Positions 6,699 to 9,822 of a DNA stretch of 9,822 nt are shown piece by piece (the stretch's first letter is position 1; every line of letters starts with the position of its first letter). Location: NCBI GenBank assembly GCA_013817115.1, contig JACDDG010000066.1, positions 1 to 9,822 on the forward strand, written 5' to 3'. Under the pieces are notes generated by a model. That model saw nothing but the letters and a program-made list of their open reading frames with translations, had not been told where the DNA came from and ran no database searches. This stretch comes from Parachlamydiaceae bacterium. GTDB lineage: Bacteria; Chlamydiota; Chlamydiia; Chlamydiales; Parachlamydiaceae. Both the position numbers and the translations under genes were made by a program.

Positions 6699-8780
6699 AT
6701 GCCTAAATTTGAATTAAATGCATCTTTTTCCCCTTGCGGTGACCAACCGGACGCTATTAAAAAGCTCACGGAAGGGGTGATGAATAACGAAAAATCACAG
6801 GTACTTCTAGGCATTACCGGTTCAGGTAAAACTTACACCATTGCGAATGTCGTCCAAAATGTGCAGCGTCCCACACTAGTCATCGCCCATAACAAAACTC
6901 TTGCCGCTCAGCTTTATCAAGAGTTTAAGGGATTTTTCCCCAACAATGCGGTCGAATACTTTGTTTCCTATTACGATTATTATCAACCTGAAGCCTATAT
7001 TCCACGTACAGACACATATATAGAAAAAGACATGGCGATCAATGATGCTATCGATAAAATGCGCCTCAGTGCCACACGATCTCTTTTAGAACGAGATGAT
7101 GTTCTAATTGTCGCTTCGGTTTCTTGCATTTATGGTTTGGGTTCTCCGGAATATTACAAAGAGATGAATTTGCAAATTACCGCAGGAGCAACAATTAGAC
7201 GCGATGAAATGCTCATACATTTGGTTTCCATGCAATATAAACGAAATGATTACGATTTTTCCCGGACAACTTTCCGTGTTCGTGGAGACGTCTTAGATAT
7301 CTTCCCTGCTTACGAAGAGGATTTGGCTATACGCGTAGAATTTTTTGGCGATGAAATTGAACGGATAAGCGAGATTAATCCCCTCACAGGTAAGTCGATG
7401 CGCCAAATTTCTGAGGTCACCATCTATCCCGGATCTCACCACGTTACACCCGAAGAAGTGCGTCATCGCGCAATAGGAACTATCCGTGAAGAATTAAAAG
7501 AGCGGATGGAATTTTATGAAAAACAAAATAAATATATTGAAAATCAGCGCATCCACGAGCGTACAACTTACGATTTGGAAATGATTAAGGAAATCGGATT
7601 TTGTAAAGGAATCGAAAACTATTCGCGTCATTTTGGAAATCGACCCCAAGGTAGCCCACCAGCGTGTTTGATAGACTATTTCCCTTCGAACTATCTTCTT
7701 GTCATCGATGAGTCGCATCAAACAATTCCTCAGGTAAATGCCATGTACAATGGTGATAAAGCCCGAAAACAGTCCCTAGTGGATTTTGGCTTCCGCCTCC
7801 CCTCAGCTTACGACAACCGACCTCTGCAATTTGCCGAATTTTACAATCACATTAACCAAGTAATTTACGTCTCTGCAACACCTTCACGTTGGGAAATAGA
7901 AGAATCTGGAGAACGAGTGATCGAACAAGTTTTACGTCCCACAGGATTGCTAGACCCCGAGATCGAAACTCGTCCGGCAGAAGGACAGTTAGATGATGCC
8001 TTGAGTGAAATTCACGCTTGTGTGGCTAAAGGGGAAAGGATTTTAGTAACGACATTAACCAAGAAATTATCTGAAGACTTGACCAAATATTTGACTGAAT
8101 TAGGAGTGTCAGCAAAATACCTTCACTCTGATATCGATACAATTGAAAGAACACAAATCATTCAAGATCTTCGTGCCGGAGTCTTTGACGTTCTTGTGGG
8201 TATTAATCTTTTAAGAGAAGGTTTAGATATTCCAGAAGTTTCACTTGTCCTTATTCTCGATGCAGATAAGCAAGGCTTCCTTCGTAGCCAAACAGCTCTT
8301 ATACAAACATGTGGACGTGCAGCCAGAAATTCTAAGGGTCGGGTTGTTATGTACGCAGATAAGATGACACCGGCGATTATTAATACAATGGAAATTACAA
8401 AAACTCGTCGTGCAAACCAGATGGCCTATAATGAAGAACATGGAATTACACCAACTACGGTTAAGCGAGAAAATACAGAATTGGTCAGTGAAGCAATTCA
8501 GGATGCAATTAAGAGCGAAGCTGAAGCAAAAGGAAAGGGTAAGGGAAAAGGAAAAGGAAAAGAACCGGATGCTCAAATTTCATATGCCCAAACTTCTCGT
8601 CAAAAGGCTCTAAAGGCTGCAGAAGAGCATGTTGGTTATTACACAGCCGAAGAAATTCAAACAAAAATCTTATCTTACGAAAAAGAAATGAAGCTGGCTG
8701 CAAAGGAAATGCGCTTTGAAGACGCCACACAGGCACGTGATCTCATGCGAAAATGGATGCAAGCTGCGCTATCTGATTGA
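6699..8780 (+). CDS. uvrB: Excinuclease ABC subunit B
   Basis: The 693-residue protein is the helicase-like damage-verifying subunit of nucleotide excision repair, which acts with UvrA and UvrC on bulky DNA lesions. All key parts are present: Walker A GITGSGKT (38-45), the aromatic beta-hairpin starting [10 protein letters not shown] (91-100), DESH (337-340), SATP (392-395), [10 protein letters not shown] (503-512), QTCGRAAR (536-543), and the C-terminal UVR domain (about 653-688) that contacts UvrC. It is about 20 residues longer than the E. coli protein. Part of the excess is a lysine-glycine repeat (611-621) in the linker before the UVR domain. The ATG at 6699 has AAGG 8 nt upstream. The stop is immediately followed by a MITE-like element, whose apex hairpin would serve as terminator. 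In Chlamydia I recall enolase as the next gene; here it is not. Confidence 0.98.
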   Translation: MPKFELNASFSPCGDQPDAIKKLTEGVMNNEKSQVLLGITGSGKTYTIANVVQNVQRPTLVIAHNKTLAAQLYQEFKGFFPNNAVEYFVSYYDYYQPEAYIPRTDTYIEKDMAINDAIDKMRLSATRSLLERDDVLIVASVSCIYGLGSPEYYKEMNLQITAGATIRRDEMLIHLVSMQYKRNDYDFSRTTFRVRGDVLDIFPAYEEDLAIRVEFFGDEIERISEINPLTGKSMRQISEVTIYPGSHHVTPEEVRHRAIGTIREELKERMEFYEKQNKYIENQRIHERTTYDLEMIKEIGFCKGIENYSRHFGNRPQGSPPACLIDYFPSNYLLVIDESHQTIPQVNAMYNGDKARKQSLVDFGFRLPSAYDNRPLQFAEFYNHINQVIYVSATPSRWEIEESGERVIEQVLRPTGLLDPEIETRPAEGQLDDALSEIHACVAKGERILVTTLTKKLSEDLTKYLTELGVSAKYLHSDIDTIERTQIIQDLRAGVFDVLVGINLLREGLDIPEVSLVLILDADKQGFLRSQTALIQTCGRAARNSKGRVVMYADKMTPAIINTMEITKTRRANQMAYNEEHGITPTTVKRENTELVSEAIQDAIKSEAEAKGKGKGKGKGKEPDAQISYAQTSRQKALKAAEEHVGYYTAEEIQTKILSYEKEMKLAAKEMRFEDATQARDLMRKWMQAALSD
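8529..8561 (+). repeat. Hexanucleotide-type repeat encoding a Lys-Gly tract in uvrB
   Basis: Alternating AAA/AAG and GGA/GGT codons form an imperfect 6-bp tandem repeat (five units plus one lysine codon) encoding residues 611-621 of UvrB. The tract lies in the flexible linker between the helicase core and the UVR domain. Changes by whole units would keep the frame, so it can vary in length without inactivating the gene. Confidence 0.8.
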
Positions 8781-8943
8781 TATACCAAAAAGCATTCCAA
8801 TTTTGGATTTTGGCTAGGAGAAAGCTCCTGCGATTAAGCGATCAAAAACGGCCCCATATTATAATATTGGGTCGTTTTTGTCGCTTGATCCCAGGGCTCT
8901 CTCAAAGCCAAAAATCCAAAATTTGAACGCTCTTATCGGTATA
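8781..8943 (+). mobile_element. Palindromic MITE-like element, copy 2
   Basis: This 163-bp element starts with TATACC directly after the uvrB TGA and ends with GGTATA. If the target duplication is TA, uvrB lost nothing. The arms carry the same blocks as the other copies (AATTTTGGATTTTGGC, GAGAAAGCTCCTGCG, ATTAAGCGATC), in the same orientation as copy 3. Its arms have diverged more than those of copy 3 (for example AAAAAGCATTCC against AAGAGCGTTCAA in the other arm), so it looks older. It encodes nothing. A TTG-initiated frame (8878) that starts inside it and runs into the VTT gene is not the real start. Confidence 0.82.
8849..8879. terminator. Bidirectional intrinsic terminator in MITE copy 2
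   Basis: The stem CGGCCC / GGGTCG (one G-U pair) is topped by an AT-only palindromic loop. A5 lies on its left and T5 on its right, so it reads as a terminator on both strands. It lies about 70 nt past the uvrB stop, where no other terminator is seen. Confidence 0.7.
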
Positions 8944-8957
8944 CTATTAAATCATTC

Positions 8958-8984
8958 TTGCTTCGTTATAGCCATTTTTATAAT
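8958..8984 (+). promoter_or_regulatory. Promoter candidate of the VTT-domain gene
   Basis: A perfect TATAAT (8979-8984) follows TTGCTT (8958-8963) at 15 bp, or TTCTTG at 18 bp. It lies in the unique DNA between MITE copy 2 and the gene and predicts a leader of about 25 nt. The gene would thus be independent of uvrB. Confidence 0.45.
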
Positions 8985-9015
8985 CTGCATTTTGTCACTT
9001 ATAAGAGAGAAGAAT

Positions 9016-9654
9016 ATGGATTTAGAAATAAAAAAGATTAAGCGCTTTTTCCCTATTATCATTATTATAATTTTAATGGTTATGGCTTATTTTTCGGAAA
9101 TTACTGGCTATTTAACGAAAGAAAATTTTGAGTATATTCACCGCACCTTCAATGAGTATGTTTATAAGCATCCGTATTTAAGTCCATTAATGTTCATCGG
9201 GATTTATATTATCTACGCTTCCCTTGCTTTGCCAGGAGTCGTACTATTAACAATTTTGGGAGGATTTATCTTTCCTCAACCTTTGAGTACTTTATATGTT
9301 CTTGTATCTGCTACATTGGGAGGATCTATTCTCTTTTTATCTACAAAAAAAGCTACAGAAAATTTTCCAAATAAAAAAAACAGCTATTTTATTAGTAAAA
9401 TGGAAAAAGGGTTTCAACAAAATGCCGCCTGTTATCTTTTACTTCTAAGATTAATCCCCCTTTTTCCCTGTTGGCTTGTGACTGTAGCATCAGCGATTTT
9501 TCAGGTAAAATTGAAAACTTTTATTTGGACGACTTTTATTGGCATTTCCCCATGTGTATTTTTCTTAACTCAAATGGGCGCTAGTATAATTATGCTACTG
9601 GAATACGAAGGTCCTTGGACAGTGAGTTCGCTTTTGATCCGTCTGCATCATTAA
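9016..9654 (+). CDS. TVP38/TMEM64 (VTT-domain, DedA-like) membrane protein
   Basis: Starting at the ATG at 9016, the protein has 212 residues. An N-terminal span (about 11-26) follows a basic start (KKIKR). The VTT/SNARE-associated domain covers about residues 55-190, with LGGFIFP (81-87), LGGSILFL (101-108) and LRLIPLFP (144-151). Members are multi-pass inner-membrane proteins; eukaryotic and some bacterial relatives act in lipid scrambling or envelope maintenance, but the substrate here is unknown. The start at 9016 is preferred over a TTG at 8878 because the extra 46 codons lie in a mobile element and its flank, while a purine-rich AGAGAGAAG precedes 9016. The gene is bracketed by same-orientation MITE copies, so it may be an accessory acquisition. 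Confidence 0.85.
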   Translation: MDLEIKKIKRFFPIIIIIILMVMAYFSEITGYLTKENFEYIHRTFNEYVYKHPYLSPLMFIGIYIIYASLALPGVVLLTILGGFIFPQPLSTLYVLVSATLGGSILFLSTKKATENFPNKKNSYFISKMEKGFQQNAACYLLLLRLIPLFPCWLVTVASAIFQVKLKTFIWTTFIGISPCVFFLTQMGASIIMLLEYEGPWTVSSLLIRLHH

Positions 9655-9668
9655 GGGAGGTAATTATT

Positions 9669-9707
9669 ATGACAAGAAATAACTGTGTTATACCGAAGAG
9701 CGTTTAA
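9669..9707 (+). pseudogene. Start of a gene apparently disrupted by MITE copy 3
   Basis: A strong GGGAGG ribosome site (9655-9660) precedes an ATG at 9669, 14 nt after the VTT stop, an arrangement typical of a second operon gene. The frame reads MTRNNCV and then runs into the element (IPKSV) to a TAA at 9705-9707. Only about seven codons are native. The rest of the original gene would lie beyond the window, so its identity is unknown. Alternatively it is a 12-residue peptide or a chance ORF. Confidence 0.5.
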
Positions 9708-9822
9708 ATCTTGGTTTTTGGCAAAGAGAAAGCTCCCGCGATTAAGCGATCAAAAACGACCCCATATTATAATATTGGGTCGTTTTTGATCGATTAATCC
9801 CGGGGCTTTCTCAAAGCCAAAA
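9689..9822 (+). mobile_element. Palindromic MITE-like element, copy 3 (cut by the window end)
   Basis: The element begins TATACCGAAGAGCG, the cleanest version of the end sequence. Its arms (GGCAAAGAGAAAGC with GCTTTCTCAAAGCC) match copy 2 in orientation. The central hairpin is nearly perfect, with one mismatch. About 30 bp of the right arm should lie beyond the window. The good arm match suggests a younger insertion than copy 2. Confidence 0.82.
9757..9787. terminator. Bidirectional intrinsic terminator in MITE copy 3
   Basis: The stem CGACCC / GGGTCG with an AT-only loop is flanked by A5 and T5. Read in the plus direction it would end transcription of the VTT gene about 100 nt after its stop. 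Confidence 0.7.

Noticed and set aside
8241..8736. Several open frames on both strands overlapping the 3' part of uvrB
   Set aside because: They are shadows of uvrB, caused by its lysine/glycine-rich and purine-rich codons. They have no ribosome sites and no recognisable products.
8878..9015. 46-codon N-terminal extension of the VTT protein from a TTG
   Set aside because: It starts inside the mobile repeat and has no ribosome site. A purine-rich site and the usual basic N-terminus support the ATG at 9016.

Overview
The window looks like chromosomal DNA of an amoeba-associated (Parachlamydia/Protochlamydia-like) member of the Chlamydiae. The TrpS and UvrB proteins read like chlamydial versions, and trpS directly followed by uvrB is, from memory, the order in Chlamydia. 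The intergenic DNA is AT-rich and carries short palindromic mobile repeats, as in the larger genomes of environmental chlamydiae. The exact species cannot be fixed from the sequence.

Left part (1-3621, all genes on the minus strand). From right to left these are: a FAD oxidoreductase with a C-terminal Rieske domain; a candidate small RNA of about 90 nt with its own promoter-like boxes and a strong terminator; a 56-residue UPF0391/DUF1328-type membrane peptide with its own terminator; and a DUF2156 (LPG_synthase_C-like) GNAT-fold protein preceded by a tiny in-frame upstream ORF. The first 249 bases hold nothing that can be assigned.

Centre (4104-8780, plus strand). An aromatic amino acid permease (tyrP-like) lies 22 bp upstream of trpS. 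Together they form a two-gene unit for import and tRNA charging of an aromatic amino acid, probably tryptophan. After a 281-bp gap comes a complete uvrB, with a lysine-glycine repeat in the linker before its UVR domain.

Right end (8781-9822). A VTT-domain (TVP38/TMEM64, DedA-like) membrane protein gene sits between two same-orientation copies of a roughly 163-bp palindromic element. A third, oppositely oriented copy lies at 3750-3911. The elements have near-perfect arms, TATACC/GGTATA ends that suggest a TA target duplication, and an apex that reads as an intrinsic terminator on both strands, so they look like MITEs. The rightmost copy begins about seven codons into a well-started reading frame downstream of the VTT gene and introduces an early stop. 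The most notable items are this MITE family with its built-in terminators, the apparent gene disruption, and the small-RNA candidate near 1757-1847.
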